Source: Hanleya hanleyi (Eukaryota; Mollusca; Polyplacophora; Lepidopleurida; Hanleyidae). Taken from it: 64,000 nt of DNA. The stretch is taken from NCBI GenBank assembly GCA_036873755.1, contig JAVTVY010057082.1, positions 186,001 through 250,000 on the forward strand, in the 5' to 3' direction. Positions 11,201-26,200 of the stretch are shown here, one piece after another (the stretch's first letter is position 1; every line of letters begins with the position of its first letter). The position numbers and the translations under genes are program-made. Below the pieces are notes generated by a model. It had not been told where the DNA came from, ran no database searches, and was given only the letters and a program-made list of their open reading frames with translations.

Positions 11201-14200
11201 AGATGAGATATAAAACTTAAAAAACAATCAGCGCTAATTTCACTAACCAGGACATCTTCCCCTCAATATGTCCTTCCTCATCAGCTTTCTTGGCAACAAA
11301 AGCTCGCATCCTCTTTAATTCCTCCTCTTGCTCTTTGTTTCTATGGAAACAATGAAAAACCATTAACTTCTCTGCATTTAGCAGCTCTTATTCTTGTTAT
11401 CCTTCATCTCAGTAAGAAGTGTTATACAAGAGTTGCTTGAATGAAAACTTGTGTGAAACATGAACAGAGCATATCCCAGAATACATGTGTATAACGTACT
11501 TTGGTATGCACAGGGCTTTAGATCTCCTCAATTTGGGAACACCCTCTATTAGGCATGTCATTTTTTAGGGTGGGTTCCTAACTCAAATTAGAAAGAAAAT
11601 ATTGGAAATCCCTGAATTTAGACTATATAAGAACTGCTTGAATCAGGCATCAATGAGTTTAGGTGAGTTAAAAGTACCATAACATACTGCTGATTACATG
11701 TCTCTTGATGCTGGGTCACAAGTAGGTACTCACCTACTTATTGTCAGAAAGCAAATAAATTGAAGATGGCCACCAGGTGGTGCCACCTTCGAATAGAACA
11801 CAATCCAATTTTGAAGAATTAAAGTCGTTTAATTTTATTTCATCGAAACTGAAAATCCAAGCAAGTGGTGATCATTCTCATCTGGGGAGGAAATTAACTC
11901 TCAGTTAATAGGAATGACCATTAATTAATGAAGGAGGTGATTATATGAATCAAATGGGGATGACCATTAATTAATAATGGGAATGACCATTAATTAATCA
12001 AGGAGCTGGTTATATGAATCAGATATGCATGACCAATAATTAATAATGAAGGTGGTTATATGAATCATATAGGGATGACCATTAATTTTCACAACAATTA
12101 CCTGGTGCTAAGTTTCATCTGTAACTCCTCTTCATGATGTAAAGTGTCCTGGGTCTGTCGTAATTTACTAGACGTCTCTCGAAACTGACTTTCCATAATC
12201 AGCATTTCTTCTTGTAACTGTGGATATAAATATAACTTAAACTGAAAACTCATCCGGTTCATGTGGTACAGATCATGTGGTAGCGATACGGATTTGATAT
12301 TTTTGAAACATGATGATGAATTGTTGACAGCTTCTCTCTTGCAGGAAACTAGCTTATGTTTATGTACACTATGATTGTGTTTTTGAATTTGGTGCTTTTG
12401 CTGTTATATGGAATAGGTCTTTGAATTATGGACGCAGATATCCTTTACTGGACGACGGCTGAATAATGAATGACGGTCCAGATGTTATAATGTCTCCAGC
12501 TAACAATATCATAGACAATATGGCAACATGAAAGGTTTATAAAAGGTTGCATTTAAAATATATGTCTTAAAGAGGAATAAGAGGTGAATACTTTGAGGTT
12601 TTCTTTGTTCTTTAGGGTGACTTGTTCCCTCGCCTGCTCCAAGTCCACAGTCAACTGCTGAGTTTGCGACACCAATCTTTTCTTCTCCGACTCATAAATG
12701 TCCCTGGAGAGAAGAAAATTACACTTGAACACATATAATAATGTATAACAATTCAACAATAGGGGTCAAGTTATGCATGATGTGCCTGGTGGAGTGCCTC
12801 ACTGAAGCGGGTCGCACAGCGCAGCAGTTAATCCGAGTAACAATGAGCTAGGCTGTAGCATATACTGTCAGAAACGTCTTTTCCTCAAAGTTTGAAGGCT
12901 CAGGGAACCATCAATATATCTGACCATGCAGGCTGTTCAATTTTATAGAACAAATAAACCAAGAGTATTACTTCAATGTCAGAGCATGGCACCTTTGCCA
13001 AGTTCTTTAGAATTGAATAAATTCATCCCAAACATCGCTGATGAGCCGAAATGCCGGACTTTTTAGTATGGGACTTGAAAGGGCCAAATATCTCATTTTT
13101 AAAAACAAAAATGAAACTAGGACATTTTTGAATGGAGCGAGATGTCATTCCTTCTTGTTGACCTACAACATCAGGGCATGGCACCTTAACCATTTTACAG
13201 AGAAGTCTTTTTAAAAAGTCCATTTCTCGTCTAATGTTAAGTTAATGAACACAATTATTCTTTAAATACCTCTAAGGAAGCTTCTTGAAATTAGGTCCTT
13301 TGTAGGAATGGCATATGCCGGTTATCCAAATGAGATACACCATGCCCAGTTTGGTATTCTAATCCGGATGAAGAGGAGTTCCACTTGGAATGGCATATGC
13401 CCTGGCATTTCCTCCATGCCATTGCATGGTATGGTATAAGCCATCCTTTGTCTACCGTATTCTCCAAAAAGTATGCACTTCCTAGGAGTTCCAACCCGGC
13501 GCATCATGCCACTGTGTTTGGAATGCCTTATGCCAGTTCCCAGCATGCTCCAATTTCAAGAAGCTCCTTAAGCTGTATTTGTCTGAGATTCTCCACAATG
13601 TTTTATACTTCTATATATATATACACAAAAAATGTTCATGCTAAATTTTGGATTTTCTACCAATACTATTTAGTGTTTGAGGATTGAAGTGAGCTTTTAT
13701 AACTGAGATGGGCATTCGAATGCTACATTCATATGCCTAAGTGAATGTAGCATAACTTATTTATGGCAGATTTTAAGGGTTTGTTCAATTCAATAAAGGA
13801 TATAAGGAAGTAGCATCATATCTTGTTCTTGAAAAGCAGATGGAAATAATTTGGTTAACCAGTATACGAGAACAAGGTCTATATACTTAAATAGATGCAG
13901 AAATTCTAAAACCTCATAAATATGACAAAAAATATTAATATTTCATCTCATTAATATGATATGCACATCGCCAAACCATATCAAATATATGTACAATGTT
14001 GGAGAAGTATCCGTTGAAAACTGCTGAACTAGCTGATTTCACCAGAACATGGTCTATTTATTGGAATAGATGCAGAAAAGCCGAAAGTCCAAAACATCAC
14101 AATTAGGACAAAAATTTATTTTCATCCGATGAATAGGACAATGCATATGTTCAAACCATGTTAAACATATCTATGAAATGACAGAAGCTTCTGATGATGA

Positions 14201-17200
14201 ACACTGTGGGAGTAAGTGGGCCAGACAGACAGACAGACAGGCAGACAGACAGACAGGCAGACAGCCAGACAGACAGCCAGACAGACAGGCAGACAGACAG
14301 CCAGACAGACAGACAGGCAGACAGCCAGACAGCCAGACAGCCAGACAGACAGGCAGACAGACAGCCAGACAGACAGACAGGCAGACAGCCAGCCAGACAG
14401 CCAGACAGGCAGACAGCCAGCCAGACAGCCAGACAGGCAGACAGCCAGACAGACAGACAGGCAGACAGACAGCCAGCCAGACAGCCAGACAGGCAGATGG
14501 ACAGTCTCGCGTGTTTGTAACAGTTGCGAGAGCTGTTGATCACTCTCCTAGATTTTATATAGCGAGAGTGATCACTGTACTGTGAGTGATCACTGTATTG
14601 TCCTGAAACCTGATGACGCAGTCCCCCTACATCCATCACAAAATAAATCTCAATTTTATCTCTTGATGCAATGCAGGACACCCAACATCCATGCCATGAA
14701 ATGGCTAGTGGGGTCTTTATACAATTTAATTAGCCTGTCACTTCCCTCATGTAACACGGCATCAACTTAATTGCCAGCGCGAGGTCCCTCGACCAGCACA
14801 GTCGGAACAGTAAGCTTTAATTCGGTGTATTGGGTTACACATAGAACTTCACGCCTTACATGTACTTGAATAGACAATGACAATTTAATTGGTTTCGTGT
14901 TAAATAAGCGATGCTAGATTTCTGGATAAGTGATCACGTGTCATGCAGATGAATGAATAAATACACAATTCATCATGTGATTGAGAGAAATATAATACAT
15001 CATCAGGGTTTGCATCTGCACAAGTCCAGGTAATCCCTATATCTACACAGAGGGTTTACCTGGACCTTTATGATGATTCTGATGAGTTCTCGAGTCGTTG
15101 TGTCTATTACACAGTGTCGTACATTTCATCCCCAGCGGTTGTTTTGAATTAGCGCGTCAGCATGTGAAGCCTGCAGTTTTCGCTTTGACACCTATGTCAA
15201 TTTCAGCCTAACTTCAAAGGCAGTCTGGCTGGCGATGAAATTCAAACCAGTCAAAAACTCAAGCCTCGCTGCGGATTGGCCTGATGCGCTGCTCCAGCGT
15301 GCTTACTGATTGGTTCGGTTTAGTGGAAACCCCTCGAGCTATTTATATCCAGAACTGCTATCGGCAACTAACCAAGCCAGTGTATCGAGCGTAACCTATC
15401 GATTGTTACACTGGCTCACGAGGATGCAGGGTTTGGGACCACTGTGGGAGTGATTTACTCTTGTTGGCAGGCTATCCAATACATTTTCATTTTCATTTTC
15501 CAGAAACGTGATCAACAACTCTTCTGGGGAAAATGTTAGGTGAGTGATAGACAAGGAGAGGATCACTCCCATCAGTTCACTCTCCTCAAACATGAGAGAA
15601 TGCTACGGCTGGATATGAAGAGATGTTGATAATTTCATTGCGGTTATGTTAAATAGCTTTGTATATATAGATATTATTTTGACAAGGAAAAAAGTTGGGA
15701 CGGAAGGACAACAGACAGATGGATGCTCCACTGTATTCATGGAGAGCATAAAAATGATGCATGCAGTTAAAATTCAGATTTAGCTTAATTTTTATACATT
15801 GGAGAAATGCAGTCCGACTGAATCATACATAACAGAGGTATTTCCAACTGAGCCTGAAGCTGACGTTTTAACCTTGGGTATATATTATTTCAAGATGGTG
15901 ACTCGATCAGTTAACAAACTGTTCTTCCCAGAGGTCCTCCAAAAACAAAATCTATAATGTGAAAAATAAAACTATAATGGAATAATAGTAATAATGATGA
16001 CAATAATATTGATATACAGTGTAACATGTAAATAAGACTAGAGATGTTGTCAACAAGAAAAAAAATAAAATAGAAATATAAACACATTTTTGCTAGACTA
16101 GCTGGTTCATGGATACATGTTTATAGTGATACATGTAAATTCATTGTATCAGTTTCTCACCCCACCACCCCCAACAAAAAAAAATCCAGGAAAGGCTATA
16201 TTGATAGCAGGGGCTGTCAAAGTCAAATAATATAGTTGATCCACCTACGTGCTTTGTTTGAATTCTAGTGCAGCCTTTTTGTATTTCCCTCCCAGCTGCT
16301 GCCGCTGTGCTTCCGACAGCTGTCTCAACTTGCCCAGTTCAGCCTACAAGATAAATAAACATAATTTACATTCCAACAAACAAATATCATTCTTAATGGG
16401 CCATCTATGAAACAGGACTCCCTGGTTAATAAAACAATTTTTATTTTGAGAGAATCCTAATAAATTACCAGGAACATATTTCCAATCATGCACAGGGGAC
16501 ATGATCAGACAGTGGACATCCAAGGTGAGGCAAGGACAAGAAATATGATTGGCTGAAAAAACTATAACTAGGCCAAGTTCAAGGACTTTATAAATGAAAC
16601 AACTGGAAATGGCAATTTAATTAAGCACAGCCTGGAGACCTTACAAACAGGACATTTACATGCAAAAATGAGCAAGAAGAAACAAATAAATCAAGGACTG
16701 GTAAATGTTTCAACATGAATGAATTCACCCCTATACATGCATCATGGGGAGTACTAAAAGTCAATTCAGTGATTGATGGTGGAGGGGGTAATTACATAAC
16801 TATTATCACCTACCATACGAATTATATATGGCTAAAGCTATGGAAAAACTATACTAATGTTTACATATGGCTAAAACTATGGAAAAACTATTAATTTTTA
16901 AAGAAAATTTTATTTAAAATTTTAGAAGTCAGGATTCTGCCTTTATTGAACAGGACTCTATTTCATATGTATGATGACATTTAATAAATATATAAAAAGA
17001 TTTGGTAAAATTCAAAATAAAAATTGGATGTTTAGATGGGTTTCGTGATGTGAAGCTTCAATTCGGAGGTGTGGCTAGCTTGAATGATTGTCATGTTTTT
17101 TTAGCTTTAGTTGCAACAACTGAAGCGTTATGCCATATTGTGCATTCCGATAGTTGACTACACGGTATTAACAGAGTTGTATCATATGACTGCATTGCTT

Positions 17201-20200
17201 CCAGGGCGTGTATATTATTGAACCAATCAAATCCTTCAAGTCGAGGGTGGGGACAGAATATGGAGTTTTCTTTGGTCAAAAGAATGGAGAGTATACTGTC
17301 CATTTTTTCTCGCAAAGTTACCTCGTTTGTGACATTGCAACCAGTCCATGTTTCAAGCATATCTTTAAGCAGATTTACTTCCCTTCAATCTTCCAAATAA
17401 ATACATTACAATACAGGGACTGGATATAGTCTATGTTTCACCTGTATTCATGTACCAGGACAAGAAGTCATACTGGTTTAAATCTTCTTAGTATCCAGTA
17501 TCGAGTATCTACAATGCACTATCTACCAAGGATTAATTCCAGTAGAGAATATAGTATAAAATATTGAGTTTCTGGTGTGCATTACCTGCTAACGAAAAAG
17601 TTAAGCAATGAATCTTCTATGACGTAATAAGTATCCTGCAATGCATTATTTACCAAGAATACAGTTCTGAAATGAACCTGCAATAATTTAAAGTTCATCC
17701 AATGATTCGCCAATGAATTATTTTCCATCATTTATACATTTCCTGCAATATATCCTCTATCATGTATAAAGTTCCTGCAATAAGTACTCCATCATGTATA
17801 AACTTCTATTGATTCCTCCATCATATATAAACTTCCTGTGATGCCTCCCCCATCCTGTATAAAGTTCCTGCAATGAATCCTCTATCATGTATAAGGTTCC
17901 TGCAATGAATCCTCTATCACATATGATCTTCTTATAATTTCTTCATCAAGTATAAAGTTCCTGTATGAGTGAGCGAGTGAATATGATTTAACGTCGCTTT
18001 CAACTATATTTCAGTCGATATTCTATGAGATTCCATAATAATCCAATCACGACCATTTCCAGCTTTTCTCTCTGACAATGATTGACGTTTACTTCGCGGA
18101 GATTAACATCTTCGCACGGCTCAATCTTTTGATATATCCTACCCCTGACAAACCCAGACTTTTCGGCGGGAGTAAACTCTTTGATCTTTGGATACTGTTT
18201 CAAGATAATGTTTATATATTAGACCACGTGCTACCATGTGTAATTATTGTGGGCGTGATTTTGAAATTGTTTCAACAAGCAATCCACCCTGATTGGCTAA
18301 CAATAGTAGTTTCAGATTTGCACGGGATTTATATAGGGCTGAATTCAGATATAATATTCCGTGATATTGTATCTTAGTTTACTGAGATTGCGAATCCCCC
18401 ATGCATAAAGTTCCTACAATGATTTCCCCATTATGTATGAAGTTCCTACAATAATTCCCCAATTATGTATAAAGTTCCTGCAATGACTCTTCTATCATTT
18501 ATCCTGCAATGACTCTTCTATCATTTATAAAGATCATGGAATTATTCCTCCATCACAAATAAAGTTCCTGTATGAGGTCTAAATTTCCTGCAATGATTTC
18601 TCTATCCAGTATAAAGTTCCTGCAATGATTCCTCCATCACATATAAAGTTCCAGCAATGAATCATCTCTTATTAAGTTCTTACATTGAATCATTTTTTAA
18701 GTATTAAGTTCCTGCAATGATTCGCATCACATATAAAGTTCCTGCAATGATTCCTCCAGTTCCTGCAATGAATCATCTCTATATTGAGTTCTTACAATGA
18801 ATCATATATGAAGTATAAAGTTCCTGCAATAAACCCTTTACAAAGTATAGATTTGCTGCAATATACATATAAATGACGTAATCAAACCAGGATATACATG
18901 TTATTGGGTGAAACAATGCTTAGTTTATGAGACAGGGGTGGGAGTTGAGTTAGGATAAGAGATTTGGGCAGTGAATCGTCATATGGAGCAGTGACTCAAA
19001 TGCTGTCATGGGTAAAGGTACATGAGGTGCTGTTTGTCACTTTCTGATTTACTCTATTTATCAATAACTTGTATTTATCAGTCAGACATATAAAGTAAAA
19101 TTTAAATCCTATATCAGTGAAAATAATGTGTGAAAGATTTATAAATACCTATTTAAGATTGGTAAATCTATATATATCTCTATTTATCATTTATATCCAA
19201 AAAGTAACATAAATTATGTTACTTTTTGGATATAAATTTCTGCAGTATATATATATATTCTCAATTAACAATCTCGTATTTATATATCTGACGTAACATA
19301 TCTTGCTGATATATAAATATTTCAAAATGTGTTGTTGGAGATATATATACCATCACCGCCAAACTTCTGATACATAAATCCTGAACTGAGAAAGTTATGG
19401 ATATATATATATATATCTGAAGGTAAGATATGCTAACGAGTAACTGGTGACCTGGTCAGTTTTGCTGTGTTTTAGAAATGGCCAGGGCTCATAAACTTTG
19501 AAATGTCAAGGTGTCCAAATTTATGGTTCACTGACAGGAAGTTTAGGTTTACCCACTGGGGAAAATGTTTGCACAAATCTTGATGGTCATATAGATAGAG
19601 TGGACATGGGTGTTTCGTCTCCATGATAATTATCATCAAAAACCGACGCATTTGCAGTAAATCCTCTAATAATTCAATCACTATAAGTGAAATATCTCAC
19701 CATAAAATCAGGGGATGATCAAATTTACTAGAACAACAAGTTAACAAAATGGCCAGAAATCATGCAGATGAAGCATTATTTCTTGGTTATTACAATGATT
19801 CTAGGGGATTATCAAATTTATTAGACGACTGTTTTGAATTTTGTTCACGAAATTGAGGGTTATTGTATTTCGTGATTGAATTATCATAGGATTTTACCTA
19901 TCCTAGAAAAACTCCTTTTGCTGTTAACCCTAAACGTTCATGCATGGGTTTTTATTCTCCATGTTTTCTGCGGCCGAAACTTAAACTGCTCGTTTTGCAA
20001 AGATTATAATCTGTAAATGTTGTGTCAGGAGCATCGAATTGGTTGATTGTCCTCTCAAATGACATTTGGCTCTTTTGGTTTTTTGTTGAATACAATTAAT
20101 AGGGATTTTCAATATATCTAAAGTTGCCGTATAATATTTAACACGAGGGCGAGACTCACAAAACCCCTCGGCTTCCCCTGTGCAATTCAGAAATATGCTG

Positions 20201-23200
20201 AGACCGTGCAACATATTATGGCTATATTTACCAATCATTCAGCATTTTCTGTTTTACATATCACTATTCTGCAGATTTAACAGCTACATTCAAGCAAATA
20301 ACACAAAAGGGGCATACATCTGTAAAATAAAAGCTGACGCGAAATAACTTTTTATAGGATTCTACAATACAAGTAGATAAATAATTTGGTAGCTGTACCG
20401 AACACAGTTCTTCAGATATAACTGGTTAATACATTCAAGCATATCCAAGATTATTACATCCGGAAAGAGGCATAACTCCATAAACTAAGGGCCGAGATGA
20501 TGAATTTTTTATAGGCTTCTAGAATACAACTAGATAAATAGGTTTGCAACATTTAGTAGATGTACCAAACACGGATCTGCAGATTTAACTTGTACACTCA
20601 ACTATATACATCACAAAATCAGAGATTATTACATCTGAAAAGGGGCATAACTACATAAAATAATATTATGACGACTAATTTTTTTGTAGGCATTTAGTAT
20701 ACAAATAGATAAAAAAGTTTCATCATAATTTGCTAGCTGTACCAAACACCGTTAATTAGATATAACTGGTTACATTCAAGCATGTATCACAAAATCAAAT
20801 ACCTTTGCACCTGAAAGGGGTGTAACTCCGTAAAAGAAGGGCTGTTGGCTTCTAGAATACAACTATACAAATAAGTTTACAAAATGTAGTAGCTGTATCA
20901 AACAGTTCTGCAGAAATAGTTGATTACATTATAGCATTAAGCATATATCACAAAATAATTAATTAATACATCTGTAAAGGGGCATAACTCCGAGGTGTCT
21001 GACTTATACCTAGATAAATTAAGTTTCCAAGGTTTGGTCACTGTCTCGAGCGGTTTTGCCTAAAATGCGGTAACGGACAGACGGATGGACATGGCGACGA
21101 CAAAACCCCGAGGCCAAAATGGCCGAGGGGTAAAAATGCTACTGAAATATTTAAGAAAGCCAAAACAAATTTCAACATTTTGTCGCCTAACTATTACAGT
21201 TCATCGAATTGACCGAATTTATACTGCGGTAGGCCTATTTTCTCTTTGTTGCATGTGCTAATGCTTTGTTACTTCATAAACACCCACTAAAAGTAAAATA
21301 TCATTGGATTAATCTTGTTGACTGTACCATGAGAGCATATGATGGGAATATAAAAACTGCCTAAAGAAATTTGCCCTATAACATTGACAGATGGTTGACA
21401 AATGAAAACCAGAGCAGTTGAAGTCCCCCGACGTTGAAACAATTGATTTGGCTTGGAACTGTAATGTTCAGTACCTGGCATGGAGAGCAATCCCAAGTGA
21501 GATCCAATGGCAAGGTACCGGTACCCACAATTACAGAATCTGCCCTAATCCGGTCAGATTTTCAGAAGTTATTGTCCGGAAACTAAATTTTAACTCGGCC
21601 CACAGGTAGTGTCACCTATAGGTGGATTGGCATGAAAAACAATCCTAAGCGAGATCTTGAGGTGAGGTACCCACGTACCAAATTTGAAAAGAATCAGTTC
21701 AGTTTTTCAAAAGTTATTGTACAGAAATCAAATTTTAACTTGACCCTCAGGTGGCATCACCTATAGCGGATCGGCGTGAAAAACAATCCCAAGTGAGATC
21801 TGGAGGCAATGTACCCAAATACCAAATTTGAAAAGAATCTGTTCAGCTTTTCAAAACTTATGGCTCGGAAACAAAATTTTAACTTGACTTTGCAGTGTTA
21901 GTCCACCCATGGCATGTGCCAGCGCGGGTCAGATAAGATTTGGGAAGGCTTTGCATGACATCAGCAGTTTTGAGGTAAATCGTATCGCAGCTTATTAGCA
22001 TGTTTTAATAGGATTTATATCGAAAACTTTCTCAGTACAGGATTTATACATCAGAACTTTGGCGCTGACAGGATATATATCTCCAACAACACATTTTAAA
22101 ATATTTATATATCAGCAAGATATGCTACTTCGGATATATAAATACGAGATCGTTGATCGAGAATATATAAATATATATATTGATGAAATTTATATCTAAA
22201 AAATAACATGGATATATATATATATCTAGCAATCTAAAATAGGTATTCATAAATCTTTCACACATTATTTTTGCTGATGTAGGATTTAAATTTTACTAAA
22301 CCCAGTGCTTATTTCACCTCCATGTTTAACGGATTTATACATCTGGCTGATAAATACCAGATATTAAGAAATAAATAGACTGAATCAGAAAGTGACAAAC
22401 GGTGCCTCATAAAGGTATACCCTGTAACTTGGCCCTCTGGTCATGGGAATGGTGTACGAATACATTATACTTCATTCTTTTAACCAATGATTTGAACTAC
22501 ACACCAGAGTTCTACACACGTGATTTCCTAATTACCTGTAAGAGATCTATCTGTTCTTGTTTTGCCAGAGAGCCAGACTCGTGGACATAGGCAGCAGCTT
22601 CAAGATCTGTGAACTCTTTCTCCAACGTTTTATATTTGTCCCTCTCTGTGTTCAGTTCATGTTCTGCTCTTGACTGCAGTGTCTGTGTTTGTACTAACTT
22701 CTCGTGTAAGCTCTCCTGAAAGCAATATGAACTGGAGTTAATGTTTGACTCATGAGGTATTAGCTGGTATGAGAGTGGTGGGGATTCTTTGTTGGATATG
22801 TTTGCATGCATGCTTTGAAGGTAATTGCTTGAAAACCAAGTTTAGATTTTGCCACCAGGAGGCACCATATGTAGGAGAAAGTGGGCGAAATGCAATCCTA
22901 AGCGACATCTCATGGCATGATATATGGATACCAAATTTTAGAAGAACCTGATGAGCAGTTCTCAAGTTATTGCTCGGAAGCGAATTTCGGGCGGATGGAT
23001 GGACAGATGGAGAAGCAGAACAACAAGTCTATATGCTTACTGGTCCTGATGTGGTCTTTCTGGTTTCTACAACATCTCAGCTTTTCAACCATGAAAGCAA
23101 CGTACATGTTGGTGCAGACTGGGTTACTGCCCTTGCTATCAAACCAAAGGACGGGATGACTGAAATTTTCAATTTACGGCAGTTTCTATTTTTTCACTCT

Positions 23201-26200
23201 CAGTGAAAGATGGAGTTAACTTCAGGGACACACCAAACTGTAAAACATTGTCAATCACTTGTAGAAGCACAACAGCTACAGAACATGAGGATCAAAATGT
23301 TCACACACAGCAGGGTGCACTCGACAACTGCCAAACCTGCACTCGACAACTGCCAAATGTCTGACATGATTAGAGAACAAAATGGTGGCCTGCACCTATC
23401 TGCACAAACAAAATGTAATGCACCACAGAGGCAATCGTTCCCCTCCCCCCGCTCCCTTTCCAGGTAATAACACGACAGATCACATCTACATAATAAAATA
23501 TAGTTATCCTTCACTGTGTAGGTATCAAATTTCTTTACCAAATAGTCCGGGAGAGTACATATACATGTCCTATATAGTATATATTGATATTGACCATAAC
23601 TTCTTTGGCAAATGTCGAACTTCTTTGGCAATTAATAAGGGAGATACTGACCAGACAACAATGTACAATATAACATATATCATTCAAGACGTCACTAAAG
23701 AGATATAACTCAGTGGAAAATCACTGAAAAGGGTACAAACAAATCTTTCATGTGAGTTTCAAACTTGTCCATCAAATAGTAACTGGATAAACATATATTG
23801 ACGTTAATGATAAAGGGCAATAACTCAAGGGAAATTATCAAAACCTGCATAAAACCTGACCATGCACATCTGTGAGGTACTTATAGCTTTCATGTAAGTT
23901 TTGAATTTTTCTATCAAATAGTGACGGAGATATCGTCTGGACAATTGTGATCATATGGATGGATGAACAGACAAAGTTATTCCTACATCCCCCCCCCAAT
24001 AGTGGGGGGCATAACAAAAGAAGCATTTTTACCAGGATAACAATAATATTTTTTTATGGAAAGTTTTCAACAAAGGACTATGTCAATGAGATAAATACTC
24101 ACACATTTTTTCTTTGTTTCCTCAAAGTCATTTTCTAGTGCTACCATCTTCCTTTCTGCTATTTGTTTCTCAGTTGTCTCCCTTTGTACTTGTGACCTCA
24201 AATCTTGAACAGAACTTTCTGTTGTTTTGTTGGTTTCTTGATGTTTATTGTATGATTGATGAAGTGTTTCCAGATTGGCTTGTGTTGTTTCAAGGGTGAA
24301 TTCAGCCTTGAAAGGTGAAAAATAGAAAAATATTTTCAAATTTTTAAATCACAGTTTTATTCATGATTGGAGAATATATTCATAGTTTCCATATGATTTC
24401 CCAACAAAACATCCTGGATACTTCTATTCTTAGTGCAACATACAGTCAATGTAAAACAATTCTAGACCTCCCCAATCTAATTGATGCTTTGGGATCAGCA
24501 TAAACAAGAGAACAAATTGGTTTGAAATTACACCTGCACAAAATTGAACCACCTGCACAAAATTGAACCAAATTTGTAGCACGGAATCAAGACCACTGGT
24601 CTTCAAATTAGTATGGTTCTTTTTTGCTCTGTGGGTGAGAAGTAAACTGAGAGTTTGGCACCAATCCATACCCTGGGGCTGGCGATATCATAGTCAAGCA
24701 GACAGATATACCTCAAAATCAACAGGCTTCTCATTAGCCATAAATTTGCATTAAACCTGGAGTTTGATGAGACTCCACTTCCTAAATGGAGTTATGATTT
24801 CCTCATTTTTTGAGCCACAGTGACCTTGACCTTTTATCTAAATAGGCTTCTTGAATGCATGAAGGCTGAGATATAGCTTAAGTTCAATCAAAGTCCACAG
24901 CAATGAAATGAAGATCAAACATAATGATATCTTGATTTTGGAGTCACAGTGACTTTGAATGTTAGCCTTTTGACCACAATTTTGGGTACATGACAAATCG
25001 TTTGGTCCTAATGTATCCACTCACAAAAATAGAATTTTTTTAATGATTTCCCAATTTTTGGGTCAGTGAGCTCATCCTTGAATTTGGTCCATGACATACT
25101 GTTCCACCCACCCTAATGTATCCACTCAAAAAATAAAATTGTGATTGTAGATGGAAAACTGTCACAGATGTAGACTTGACTGGGTATAGACGAATGGAGA
25201 GAAATCACCATCACGTAATATGTCCACTTTTTGTGGGCATATATAAAAATCAACCAATGGAAAAATTACTGTTGGGACCATTGCTGATATCACAAGTTAG
25301 ACAAGTTTCTCTAGCAGAAGTTGAGTTTTTACCTTCGTAAGTTTTTCCTTGAGTTCAAATTTTTCCATTTCATAAGTGTTTTTCATCTCCGCCATAGACT
25401 GTTTCAGTTCATGGATTTGTTCTGTGTACGACTCTTTCTGGTCTTTCATTTCCCCTTCAAGTGTTTTGTGACTAGTGTCAAGTTTGTTTAACTTTTCCTG
25501 TAAATGACATTTCAAACAAAGAATGATAGCATATGGTAGCAAAAAAAAATAATCAATTATCTTCCTTGATCAGAGAATGTAGTTACGGCCCCTGATGTGA
25601 TTATCAATATAAATGTATATTTTTTGATGATCTTGATCAAATCAAATACACAGTTACTTCCCCTGATGTGATTACAATGAATTATCTCCCATGACTCCTG
25701 AGGGAATGCACAGTTACTGCCTCTGATGTGATTGTAAGATCAAACGTTTAATATTTTGCCAGTTTAGTTCCTGCTAAAGAAATCAAACAAGGTATATGGA
25801 AATTCCTAATTCCTTCAAACAGAAACTGCAAGATTGAAGACATGCAGATAAATTGTAGACATTATTATGTTTAGTTCTGGCAAACATCACATCATACCTC
25901 TTGATCTTTATTCATCTGTCTGAGAGACATGATCTCCGTCCTATGAGAACCGATCAGAATCCGTGAATCCTCCTCCCCACTCTCCAACTTTTGGAGTTTG
26001 GTTTCTTGTTCACGATTTTGTCTGAAACATAAGATTGCCTTGGTCCTGACAAGTTTGTGAACAGCGATGTATATATTTATATCACAATCAGCACTAAATC
26101 AAATAAGTTAAATTTCTTCAAGTTCACAGATGCACAATTCTCAGAAGAGCCTTTCATGAGGAAGATGACACACATATGGCAAGGTAGGTAACCTTGAATG

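Larger units (their letters stand above)
19010..22422. mobile_element. 3.4-kb composite with ~400-bp inverted arms (foldback-like)
   Basis: 19010-19420 is an inverted copy of about 22005-22422. Shared blocks include GTTTGTCACTTTCTGATT, GTGTGAAAGATTTAT, GCATATCTTGCTGATATATA, TGTGTTGTTGGAGATATATA and ACTGAGAAAG. The arms are rich in ATATATAAAT-type words. The centre carries other repeats (19656-19897, 20160-21136, 21418-21900) and no transposase frame. It is either a long-TIR non-autonomous transposon that accumulated insertions, or two arms left by an inverted duplication. Confidence 0.75.

Noticed and set aside
14151..14681. Open frames of 107-176 codons in four frames, rich in Arg/Gln/Asp or Cys/Leu/Ser
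   Set aside because: They are translations of the CAGA/CCAG microsatellite; several frames on both strands are open at once.
15396..15593. Minus-strand 65-codon frame as a possible extra exon of the coiled-coil gene
   Set aside because: Exons 27 and 28 already join in frame; no acceptor-donor pair keeps the phase and the sequence is not coil-like.
18078..18377. 99-codon plus-strand frame with hydrophobic stretches
   Set aside because: It lies within an inserted repeat; no recognisable domain, no start context and no splice partner.
23210..23708. Overlapping 85-126-codon frames on both strands
   Set aside because: No splice sites fitting the gene phase and overlapping frames on opposite strands; composition suggests a repeat remnant.
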